Assembly: GCF_024139115.2 (NCBI RefSeq)
Contig: NC_085141.1
Coordinates: 178,882,994-178,946,993 of the forward strand
Direction: 5' to 3'
From: Armigeres subalbatus
Lineage: Eukaryota; Arthropoda; Insecta; Diptera; Culicidae
DNA length: 64,000 nt
In this document: positions 55,631 to 64,000 of the stretch, piece after piece
Layout of the letters: every line of letters begins with the position of its first letter
Position numbering within the stretch: position 1 is the first letter of the stretch
The notes under the pieces: model-generated
What the model was told of the DNA's origin: nothing
Databases searched by the model: none
Seen by the model: the letters and a program-made list of their open reading frames with translations, nothing else
Program-made: the position numbers and the translations under genes

Positions 55631-56098
55631 CTACACTCTGGTGTGTCCTAAGGAAATAGCCTCCGTCAGTAGCATTAGTTTGCGCGGAACACGGTGAAGA
55701 GTAAAAGTTCTCGCAGGAGTTATGAAAGCTACGTTACGTAAAAAAGTCGCCTGCTTAATATCCAACTTTCCTGCAAACGATGAAAATGCTGACGTGAAAA
55801 ACGTGGCATAGAGGTTGTAGGGAATAAAGTAAGCCTGAATAAAGCATTCGCATTTTTTGGTTACATTGATAAATAAAGAAGAACGTATGTCTTATTTCGT
55901 AATAAAAATAAAGAAATAAATTAAAATATTTTCATTGACAAAAGAAGATAACAAATTTGAAATTCAATCGTAGTGAGTATTTGAAATGCCAGCATACTAA
56001 AAAGCTAGTGCGAAGAAATTTGAAATTCAATCTCAGTAGGCTGACAGGGAATTTTAGATTGTTCGAAGGGTGACATAAAATATAAATGAAGATCATTT

Positions 56099-56329
56099 CA
56101 AGACAAAATTTTCAAAACGACTTATCTGCTTTTGTAAACAAAGATTCAAACGACAATTTGACGAATCTGATAGCTCTCCCACGCAAACCAACACCATCAA
56201 CAGGTAGTGGAATCCTTCCCCTACCTATTGATGGTGTTGGTTTGCGTGGGTGAGCTATCAGATTCGTCAAATCGTCGTTTGAATCTTTGTTTACAAAAGC
56301 AGATAAGTCGTTTTGAAAATTTTGTCTTG
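56099..56329. mobile_element. Foldback element, arms of about 108 bp and 15-nt loop
   Basis: CAAGACAAAATTTTCAAAAC... at 56099-56206 pairs with 56222-56329 with only about two or three mismatches or single-base indels. The tip is CAACAGGTA/TACCTATTG. No coding. Confidence 0.88.
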
Positions 56330-58690
56330 ATTTGCTCGTTTCTTGAGGCGGAAGGACGCTGATTTTTTATCGGCGTCCAAAGCATGTTTTCCACGGAGAA
56401 GGTAGACAAATTGTTTGGCTACGACAGAGGTAAACCAGCCCAGGACTGCAAGATTCTCTAATAAAGATAAAAAAAACGTGGCAAAGGTGGCTGTCTTCAT
56501 AAGAGGAATCGATAGCCATCTTCGAATGACAGAGAAATTGACAGCTTTCCCTATGCAGAGAACAACTAACGGGAAAACCTGAGGGCTGAAAAGACCTGTG
56601 TGAAGGAACTTTTTTTCTCCTTCGAAAACTTAAGTGACCTTACGATTGATGGAGCATCAGCATGGACAAGCAATCACAAAGGTATAGCGATAATGCATAT
56701 TCACCAAAAGAATCGATATGTGAAAATGATCAATATTCCTCAAGTATTGACGCTTATTATTAAGACAATCAACTTTATCAACGTTAGGGACCTATCATAA
56801 ATGATGTTGACGGAAATGACGATTTGCGAAGTTCATTGACCAAACCATGATTGAAATTTTTTTTCGAATAGAAAATGCCACTATTTTTACAAGATAATAG
56901 AAAACCACTGCAGAGCAGATATCGCCAAACATCTCAATGACTTGAACATAAAGCACTTTGGAACAATGGGTTGCTGAAATCTGGTACATTTCTCTCATCC
57001 TGTTGAAAACAGTGCATGCAAATCTGTTCAATAATATTATTTATTTATTCCAACCCGTGAGCAACTTGACGTCTCCAGTACATTGTCAGTGTACCCCGAA
57101 AAATTGGTTCAGGTGGTTCTGTAAAAATTACTTATATCGCGAGCATTTCTCGATTATGGCGTAAAAGGTTAAAGAAAAACCTAATTTTGATCTTATTATT
57201 TATTATAACACAATTGCATTACTCATTAGTTATTTTGGTATAGATTCGTATATATTCAAGCATTACGGGGCTGGATGCTTTAAATATAGATAACACTACA
57301 ACGTGGTTTGTTGCTGGATTAATCGAAACAAGTATTTATAGGGGTACCAACCCGAGAACAACTTGACATCTGTAGTACGATACCACTGTACCCCGAAATT
57401 TTGGTTTAATAAGTTTAATTGGTTTTGTCAAACTTGTGATTATCTGAATCATTTTATGAAAAAAGCGAAAAGGAAAGTAATGTCCAGTACTAAAAACCGT
57501 GACAAAAATCAATCCAAACTAGAATTAATATTAAGAAAGAGGCGGTAGCTTATGACTCTAAGATGACCGACTGAACGTTGAATTAGCGATTGCCAAAACA
57601 AATCAAATGGCGGAAGTTTTACCGACGGTTCATTTTCATCGGTAGCGCTTAAATTTCGTATAACTTGGAAATTTATAAGGATTTCGCAGATAGAATATGT
57701 TATGTGAAGTATTAATGGGTAAACTGGGCTGGAAATACAGAGGAGGAAAGCAACGTTATTGGATAAATGGGCACGGGAGATGTTGCTTTTCAAAATAGCT
57801 TATAAAAATCTAATACAAAATGGGTGATTCAACCTTTTCATTTTTAATTTACAGTAAACCCCCTCGAAATATTTCTTTCGTTAATCCGATTGTCAAATCC
57901 ATACAAATTAACCCACAGCCATTTGAAAACAAACAGGTAAACATATTTAAATGAGTGTTTGGAAAAATCTAAATTAGCCAGACTAACAAGAGGCTTTCTT
58001 TGAGGTAAAAGTAACTTTACACCTTGGGAAAACTTTCCGTCAGATTTTGGTCCCCGCGACCCGTGTATTTTGAATGGAGCCGGGATTAAAAAGTACGCAC
58101 AGTAAAAATAAACTGTGGGGGTTATTTATTCAATTAAAACGGCACATCGATTTAAATATGTACTCTATAAAACTATTCTTTTTTACGAAAATAACCACGT
58201 TTTGTTCTGATCCAAATGTGAACCATTACGTGTGTTTTAAAAAGAAACTACCTAGTCATGATGGTAGTATCAAATCAACCGCAAGTTCCTTTGTTCTCAC
58301 ATCATCATTTTATGATAATCAAGTTATGAAGCTGTATGATAAAGAATAATCATTTATACAGCTAATAAATTTAACTTCTTAGATTCAACTATTAAAACTG
58401 CATAGATCAGTGGGAACTCGTTGTCTAAAATTAAATGGGCGATATATTAAACAAATTTCTTTTTCCAAAGCGACAAATTTCAACATTTTAAGCATTGGAA
58501 GTTTTGTTCAGAATCTTTTCATTAATTGCAATTACCAATTCACCCCATCCATATGACGCTCCTGTCCGTTGTTTGTTGACAACAAATGACGAAACAAAAA
58601 ACATGGTTTCTACGGAGGAAAAGTGTGGCGGCAGTGTAGGATGACCCATTGTTTATGTTTCGAAGCGCCATCTGCGATTTGCAAGTGGGT
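56330..58690. other. No recognised gene; a 300-bp-spaced direct repeat at about 57045-57410
   Basis: ATTCCAACCCGTGAGCAACTTGACGTCTCCAGTAC...TGTACCCCGAAAAATTGG (57045-57110) is repeated as GTACCAACCCGAGAACAACTTGACATCTGTAGTAC...TGTACCCCGAAATTTTGG (57343-57407). Otherwise no domain recognised. The frame 58074-58349 (+) has no family resemblance. Confidence 0.4.
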
Positions 58691-58698
58691 ACGCGAAA

Positions 58699-59606
58699 CT
58701 AACGCCAAATGTCAAGTTGTGGGGGGATTGATTTATTCAGACTAAGGCCGAAGTGGCCTGTGCGGTATATAAGAGTCTTCTGTCTTCTCCACAATACACG
58801 GTTCGAGGCCGCATCTCTCCATCCTCGAATACGCCCCACGCTCGCCAAGTCGTTCTGCACCTGGTCTGCCCATCTCGCTCGCTGCGCTCCACGTCGTCTC
58901 GTACCTGCCGGATCGGAAACGAACACCATCAGGGTTGCTGTCCGGCATTCGTGCAACATGCCCTGCCCATCGTACACACCGTCTTCTTGCACACCGCCAA
59001 AGATGGTCCTAAGCACCCGTCTCTCGAATACTCCGAGTGCTTGCAAGTCTTCCTTGAGCGTTGTCCATGTTTCATGTCCGTAGAGGACAACCGGTCTTAT
59101 AAGCGTCTTGTACATGACACATTTGGTGCGGTGCCGAATCTTTTTTGACCGCAGTTTCTTCTGGAGCCCGTAGTAGGCCCGACTTCCACAGATAATGCGC
59201 CTTCGCATTTCACAACTGACATTGTTATCAGCCATTAGCAAGGATCCGAGGTAGACGAATTCCTCGACCACCTCGAAGGTATCCCCGTCTATCGTAACAC
59301 TGCTTCCCAGGCGGGCACTGTCGCGCTCTGTTCCGCCCACAAGCATGTACTTTGTCTTTGAGGCATTCACCACCAGTCCAACATTTGTTGCTTCACGTTT
59401 CAGGCGGGTGTACAGTTCTGCCACCTTTGCAAATGTTCGGCCGACAATGTCCATGTCATCCGCGAAACAAATAAATTGCCTGGATCTGTTGAAAATCGTA
59501 CCCCGGCTGCTACACCCGGCTCTCCGCATTACACCTTCTAGCGCAATGTTGAACAACAGGCACGAAAGTCCATCACCTTGTCTTAGTCCCCGGCGCGATT
59601 CGAACG
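58699..59606 (-). pseudogene. Non-LTR RT, C-terminal half
   Basis: The - strand frame holds ICFADDMDIVGRTFAKVAEL (catalytic FADD), NVGLVVNASKTKYMLVGG, FEVVEEFVYLGSLLMADN and RRRIICGSRAYYGLQKKLRS, then the ending RARWADQVQNDLASVGRIRG and WRDAASNRVLWRRQ typical of RTE-like ORFs. The start ATG at 59556 is not the true start; the frame continues to the hAT insertion at 59607-59614. Confidence 0.85.
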
Positions 59607-59614
59607 AACTAGAG
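59607..59614. other. Target site duplication AACTAGAG, left copy
   Basis: Repeated exactly at 60397-60404. Eight bases is the hAT rule. Confidence 0.9.
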
Positions 59615-60396
59615 CATGGTTTCCCAAACTGTGGGTCGCGACCCCCAGGGGGGTCGTGGGCTGATCAATGGTGGGTCGCGAAAGATTAATTATGATTCAT
59701 ACTTTCAGGCCTATTTTTTCCCACAAATCTATTCCACCAAATAGATATGGATCTAAATAATTAATGGAAGACGAATTCAATGGCCTTCTTTTGTTTTTAG
59801 AGTGAAATGAACAGAGGCAGACACTTAGAAATAGAATAATAGAGAGATGTTGGCAAATACAAAGAAGTTCAATACAATCAATTCAAATCTAATCCAACTA
59901 CAATCTAACTACAATCCAGTTCCAATAAAAATTCACTTCAAATCCAATCCAAACCAAATCCAAACAAAATCCAACTACAATGCAAATCCAATCCAAATCC
60001 AATCCAAATTCACTCCAAATCCAATCATAATCCAACTAGAATCCAAATTCAATCCAAATCCAATACAAAGTTCAATCCAAATCTAGTCCAAATCAAACTA
60101 CAAACCAAATCCAACCCAAATTCGATTCAAACCGAATATAAAATCCAATCCAAATCTAATCCAAATCCAACTCAAATCCAATTTAATTCCGTTCCAAATT
60201 GGATTAAAAATTTGCTGAGATTTTGAAAAATACAATACAGGGGTATGACATAATTTATTATTATGATTTGATCAATCCAACGTGAACTTATTTTTATCCA
60301 CCTTCTTAAAATGCATGTATTTGGTACCTGGTGGGTCGCAAAGAATATGGGATTTTGCTAGGTGGGTCGCATATCCAAAAAGTTTGGGAACCTCTG
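59615..60396. mobile_element. Non-autonomous hAT element (782 bp)
   Basis: Ends are CATGGTTTCCCAAACTGTGG and (inverted) CAGAGGTTCCCAAACTTTTT, followed inside by GGGTCGCGACC-type words (GTGGGTCGCGACCCCC; GGTGGGTCGC). The 8-bp duplication AACTAGAG borders it. It encodes no transposase. Its interior is an AATCCAA-rich low-complexity tract. Confidence 0.88.
59860..60215. repeat. AATCCAAAT low-complexity tract inside the hAT element
   Basis: AATCCAA, AATCCAAAT, CAACTACAA and similar words repeat almost without a break; the 79-codon frame at 59847-60086 is a translation of it and not a gene. Confidence 0.85.
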
Positions 60397-60404
60397 AACT
60401 AGAG

Positions 60405-60718
60405 TGTTCGCCCGAAATCTTCACACAGTTTTGCACACCATCCACCGTTGCTTTGATCAGTCTGGTAAGCTTCCCAGGGAAGCTGTTCTCGTCCATAATT
60501 TTCCATAGCTCTACGCGGTCTATACTGTCGTATGCCGCCTTGAAATCAACGAACAGGTGGTGCGTTGGGACCTGGTATTCACGGCATTTTTGAAGGATTT
60601 TCCGTACAGTAAAGATCTGGTCCGTTGTCGAGCGGCCGTCAACGAAGCCGCCTTGATAACTTCCCACGAACTCATTCACTAATGGTGACAGATGACGGAA
60701 GATGATCTGGAATATCAC
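60405..60718 (-). pseudogene. Non-LTR RT, N-terminal half
   Basis: The - strand frame gives YQGGFVDGRSTTDQIFTVRK followed by HHLFVDFKAAYDSIDR (motif A with the catalytic Asp) and LTRLIKATVDGVQNCVKISG. It resumes across the hAT insertion at 59606. The part of the open frame below 60404 is hAT sequence. Confidence 0.82.
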
Positions 60719-61057
60719 TTTGTAGGCGGCATTAAGGATGGTGGTTGCTCGAAATTTCTCACACTCCAGCTTGTCGCCTTTCTTGTAGATGGGGCATATA
60801 ACCCCTTCCTTCCACTCCTCCGGTAGCTGTTAAGTTGCCCAGATTCTGACTATCAGTTTGTGCAGGCAAGTGGCTAGCTTTTCGGGGCCCATCTTGATGA
60901 GCTCAGCTCCGATACCATCCTTACCAGCTGCTTTATTGGTCTTTAGCTGTTGGATGGCATCTTTAACTTCCCTCAGGTGGGGGCTGGTTGGCTTCCATTG
61001 TCCGCTGAACTGACGTAGTCATCTCCTCCGCTGCCTTGACTTTCACTGCCTGTACTC

Positions 61058-61825
61058 TCAGCGCCATTCAAATGTTCCTCGTAGTGCTGCTTCCACCTTT
61101 CGATCACCACACGTTCGTCCGCAAAATGCTCCTCTCCTTATCCCGGCACATTTCGGCTCGCGGCACGAAGCCTTTGCGGGATGCGTTGAGCTTCTGGTAG
61201 AACTTGCGTGTTTCTTGAGAACGGCACAGCTGTTCCATCTCCTCGCACTCCGCTTCTTCCAGGCGGCGTTTCTTCTCCTGAAAGGGGCGGGTCTGCTGTC
61301 TCCGCTTCCGTCTATAACGTTCCACGTTTTGCCGGGTACCTTGCTGCAACGCGACCGCTCGCTGCGTCCTTCTCCTCCAGAATCTGTCTGCACTCTTCGT
61401 CGAACCAATCGTTCCGTCGACTTCGTCCCATATACCCGACGTTGTTCTCCGCTGCGTCGTTAATGGCTGCTTTGACTGTATTCCAGCAGTCCTCAGGGGG
61501 GGAGGGGCCCCATCGAGCTCGCCCTCTTCCGGCAACGCTGCCTCGAGATGCTGCGCGTATGCAGTGGTTGGAAGTAAGTGCTGCGAATGACCATATTCTT
61601 GGAGGCAGCGAAATCCATTAGTTGTAGGCCGTTTTCGTTCGTCAGCCGGTGAGCGCTGAACTTCCCAATAGTCGGTCTAAACTCCTCCTCTTGGCCAACC
61701 TGAGCGTTCAAATCTCCTATAATGATGTAGACGTCGTGGCTTGGGCAGCTGTCGTACTCACGTTCCAGCTGCGCGTAGAATGCGTCTTCATCATCATAAG
61801 TCCGAGCAGCACACATGTTGTACAT
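61058..61825 (-). pseudogene. Endonuclease C-terminal part and linker of the RTE-like element
   Basis: Frames: 61825-61493 with YIIIGDLNAQVGQEEEFRPT and LMDFAASKNMVIRSTYF (endonuclease blocks); then 61535-61104 with SGIWDEVDGTIGSTK in one frame, and the Arg/Lys/Glu-rich linker. At least two frameshifts separate them. Confidence 0.72.
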
Positions 61826-62029
61826 AGATCACAGTAGCTTATGTGTGACTCGATTTAGTCACAATTAGGTTGCTGTAGCCAGTTTCATTAGACTCGTGCT
61901 GCTTGGGAGTGCTTCCGGAGTGTGGGCTATGGACGTTGATTATGCTGAAGTTGAAAAACCTGCCTTTGATCCTCAACCTGCACATTATTTTATTGATCGG
62001 CCACCTCCCGATCACGCGCCTTTGATAGT

Positions 62030-62290
62030 CCCTGCTTGTTCCAACATAGCTCTACAGTCGATTCGTCCCTGCAGGGTATCGGCGATCATAATGGCTTTGT
62101 CGACATCTCTCCTTGAGCGAAGTAGCTCCAAGTTGATCAACTGACATTGGCTTTCGTATCTCGGTAGGCGAAACGGATCCAGCCAAGGTACCCTACGAAG
62201 CGCGAATCGAAGGAAACGGCGTTGAACAGATTCGATTTCCTGAGCATATCCCGCAGAAAGATGACAAAACTCGTCCGTGATATGCCATCT
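62030..62290 (-). pseudogene. C-terminal fragment of a second non-LTR ORF2
   Basis: The - strand frame reads IESVQRRFLRFALRRVPWLD, LPRYESQCQLINLELLRSRR and DVDKAIMIADTLQGRIDCRA. The pattern LPRYESRC.LI.LE.L..RR is the post-RT end of Jockey/R1/LOA-like proteins, not of RTE. It directly abuts the endonuclease of the RTE-like element, so two retroelement fragments have been joined. Confidence 0.75.
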
Positions 62291-62777
62291 TTTTTTGCTG
62301 ATTTAGACATTTAGATGCCGACATAGAAAACATGTTTCAATACCCTCGATTCCCCATAACAATGTTATCCGATTAATGGAAAATAAAATATAGAAAATAC
62401 AACTAAATTAATCATGTGTTTTTCTGTTTATTATTGACAAGAACAGGAATCACCAGTAAACTTAATCACAATTTATGGATATTTTTCATTACTGAAGCCC
62501 GCAATTTTGATTTGTAGATCACTATTGATATTTTTTACCGAGTCCTCAGTTCCTACAGATTAGCACAGTAATAATAGTTGACATTTTGCCATCAGGAATC
62601 ATTAACCGAGTCTCGGTAATGGCTGAGCTATTTTACTGAGGTGGCTATCGAGAGCTCAGCTGTTGAGAAATCGGTAATCGGATAACCGCGCCCGGTGAAA
62701 AAAGTTTAGTGTGTACTATGAGAATGAGATCCCATTAGGGAATAACATATACCTAGTCAATAAAGTTTTTCAAAATA
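62291..62777. other. Intergenic, no feature recognised
   Basis: 62520-62700 holds CCGAGTC(C/T)(C/T)AG and CGGTAAT words, with a weak internal repeat (ACCGAGTCCTCAG, ACCGAGTCTCGG). Confidence 0.35.
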
Positions 62778-62783
62778 TTTATT
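62778..62783 (-). terminator. Probable poly(A) signal of the Dus4-like gene
   Basis: AATAAA on the - strand, about 30 bases past the stop codon at 62814. The short 3' UTR is typical of a compact insect gene. Confidence 0.6.
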
Positions 62784-62813
62784 TTCCTTCAACGATCCCA
62801 ACACAGTTCAGTC

Positions 62814-63301
62814 CTATATTTCATCATTTCCAAACAAGTTACCATCCATGAAATCCACATCTTCCGCACTGTCGTCAATATTCAGGACATCAACCTTATT
62901 TAGAAAATAAGCGCCATCTCGATCTTCACTCGAGTATGCATCCAAGTTGGCTTTGCGCATGCTTCCCCTATACTGCACCCGCTTTCGATACTCTTCGTCG
63001 GCGAAGGAGCACACCAGCTTCGGTGGATGCCTGCACGGTTGCGATTCCAATTGGAAATGCTCTCGAAAGAAATCATACACTCGGCTTTTATCTTTGGTCA
63101 TATTGTTGAACACAATCCGTTGTTCCTTGGTGAGCAGCGATTCCGCCATAAACGTCAGATGGTGATGCATGGCTTGGAATGTTATGTCTGTGTCGGCCTG
63201 CGCTGTGATGTCGAGCCACCGTTGCACGCACTCCAGTGGAGTTCGGTCAACGCCAGCATAAAGCGCAGGGTTGGATAGCATACCACGTGCGGACATGACG
63301 C
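62814..63301 (-). CDS. Dus4: tRNA-dihydrouridine synthase 4-like, last exon
   Basis: The exon begins after TTCATTACAG (- strand; AG at 63303-63302) with two bases completing a Gly codon, then VMSARGMLSNPALYAGVDRT and PLECVQRWLDI. VM.ARG(M/L)L.NPA(L/M)(Y/F)AG is the FMN-phosphate-binding end of the TIM barrel in dihydrouridine synthases, and the following helical domain (HHHLTFMAESLLTKEQRIVF) matches the DUS4 family, which reduces uridine 20a/20b in tRNA D-loops using NAD(P)H and FMN. An extra tail of about 75 residues, Asp/Ser-rich at its end, follows and is longer than in vertebrate DUS4L. The rest of the barrel, with the catalytic Cys, must lie in exons beyond 63303 to the right; I see none before 64000. 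Confidence 0.85.
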
Positions 63302-63302
63302 C

Positions 63303-63882
63303 TGTAATGAAGTTAGATCGTCATAAATTGGTTGTACAAGTTTGTCAGTTTTGAAAAATTTAATATCAAAATTGATTTCAGTCTAAATGATTCACTAAAT
63401 TGAAGCATTTTTTTGGCAAGTAATGGTTGAATTCTTGAATGGCAAATCTCAATAGCCAAACCTCAACAGATTCTTCGATTTAAATATCCAAGAAAAACGA
63501 TTTCAAAGAGAAACAACTCAAACTAGTTCAGAGGTATGCAAACGTGGCTGCAAACTAGAAATACTAGAATAAGAGATCGGCAAAGACGCCATCTTGTTTC
63601 CAATCGAACCGTCAAAAGCGGTTCCATTTCGACTTGTTTACTTTTTGCATCCATAAGAAGCAAGCAAAAATTCAAGTGCTGCCAGTATCATTTTCGCGAT
63701 TTCATGCATTTTCATACGTTGCCATTTCGACAGTTTTTCACTCCGCCGGTCTCTGGTTGTAGTGTTGCTACTGCAAACCACCCTCGGTAGCCATCGATTG
63801 AAAAATAGGGCGTTGCTAAGGGGACTATATGACGAAAGAAGCGTTGTTTATAACTGTAGTATTCCAAAGTAAACGAATCAGA
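63303..63882. other. Intron or intergenic segment between the Dus4-like exon and the + strand ORF
   Basis: No exon of the Dus4-like gene is visible here on the - strand. The right part (63540-63880) should include the promoter and 5' UTR of the + strand gene starting at 63883. It has no TATA box. Confidence 0.45.
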
Positions 63883-64000
63883 ATGGATGATCTGGGAGCT
63901 TGCTCAACTTCTTCCATTAATTTATCATCTGAAACCAAAGATGATTTAATACAGCAAAAAATTCTGCACATCCGAAAGCAGCTTGATGACACCTACAGTT
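63883..64000 (+). CDS. 5' end of an unidentified gene, cut by the window edge
   Basis: From ATG at 63883 (context GAATCAGAATGG) the frame stays open to the window end: MDDLGACSTSSINLSSETKD then DLIQQKILHIRKQLDDTYS. It is acidic, and the second half is helical in character. I do not recognise the family. It may be a coiled-coil protein, but that is only inference. Because the Dus4-like gene must continue to the right on the opposite strand, this gene may lie within one of its introns, or overlap it. Confidence 0.5.
   Translation, partial: MDDLGACSTSSINLSSETKDDLIQQKILHIRKQLDDTYS

Larger units (their letters stand above)
58699..62030 (-). mobile_element. RTE/JAM1-like non-LTR retrotransposon (- strand), split by a hAT element
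   Basis: From high to low coordinates: endonuclease blocks GRFFNFSIINVHSPHSG near 62020-61905 and VYIIIGDLNAQVGQEEEFR near 61745-61690; charged linker (61408-61058 and 61535-61104 frames); RT fingers and palm at about 60720-60405; RT palm and thumb at 59606-58699 (CFADDMDIVGRT, VVNASKTKYMLVGG). A 782-bp hAT element cuts RT at 59615-60396. An extra about 80-bp segment lies inside the endonuclease near 61826-61905. Frameshifts break the frame. The RTE-clade assignment rests on sequence style, with JAM1 of Aedes as the model, and is inference. Confidence 0.8.

Noticed and set aside
58709..59148. + strand frames of 124 and 131 codons
   Set aside because: They are shadows of the RTE-like RT on the other strand.
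61208..61621. + strand frame of 137 codons
   Set aside because: Shadow of the endonuclease-linker region of the RTE-like element.
63740..63780. RFX X-box in front of the + strand gene
   Set aside because: GTTGCTACTGCAAAC resembles the motif, but its second half departs from the consensus.

Overview
This window is intergenic and intronic DNA from an aedine mosquito (Aedes type). Three things point there: tRNA-derived SINEs that look like the Aedes Feilai family, dense layers of BEL/Pao, LOA-like, RTE-like, Penelope-like, hAT, Helitron-like and foldback/MITE elements, and insect-type spliced genes. Species cannot be fixed by eye. I see no prokaryotic, viral or organellar gene set.

Host genes. 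(1) The 3' half of an amyloid-precursor-protein-like gene (Appl, + strand) lies at 40892-49905 in seven exons: acidic linker, E2 domain, Gln-rich segment, transmembrane helix and the cytoplasmic NPTY tail. A long 3' UTR follows. The E1-encoding exons are not visible, so they should lie upstream of the window, behind a very long intron. (2) The last exon of a tRNA-dihydrouridine synthase 4-like gene lies on the - strand at 62814-63301. (3) An unidentified + strand gene opens at 63883 and runs off the window. (4) A decayed THAP-domain gene lies at 12566-13467 (-).

Layout. 1-1560: nothing recognised. 1666-12345: a LOA/Lian-like non-LTR element (-) with an RNase H domain, split by a complete but mutated BEL/Pao LTR retrotransposon (4538-11534, target duplication ACATT) and by a Feilai SINE. 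12340-13590: tRNA-like SINE and THAP pseudogene. 14447-14663: MITE. 15024-18105: an LTR element with about 200-bp LTRs (target duplication AACAC) whose interior holds a 50-bp tandem array and a Penelope-like GIY-YIG fragment, itself split by a 693-bp solo LTR (target duplication GTATA). 18144-20400: interleaved inverted repeats. 26235-31490: two large foldbacks, GGCCGAAA-rich arrays, a Helitron-like element and a Pao gag remnant split by Feilai. 32170-37110: palindromes and MITEs, including a perfect 85-bp-arm palindrome at 33405-33589. 37223-40281: Feilai and a MITE. 40892-52270: Appl, with a 2.57-kb hairpin-unit minisatellite in its sixth visible intron. 53100-56330: SINE/Helitron remnants and foldbacks. 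58699-62030: RTE-like element (-) with a 782-bp hAT insertion (8-bp target duplication). 62030-62290: a second non-LTR fragment. 62778-64000: the Dus4-like exon and the start of the divergent gene.

I found no convincing new multi-gene system. What stands out is structural: many independent long inverted repeats, several near-perfect, that could give long hairpin RNA if transcribed, plus several nested insertions whose target duplications can be read directly.
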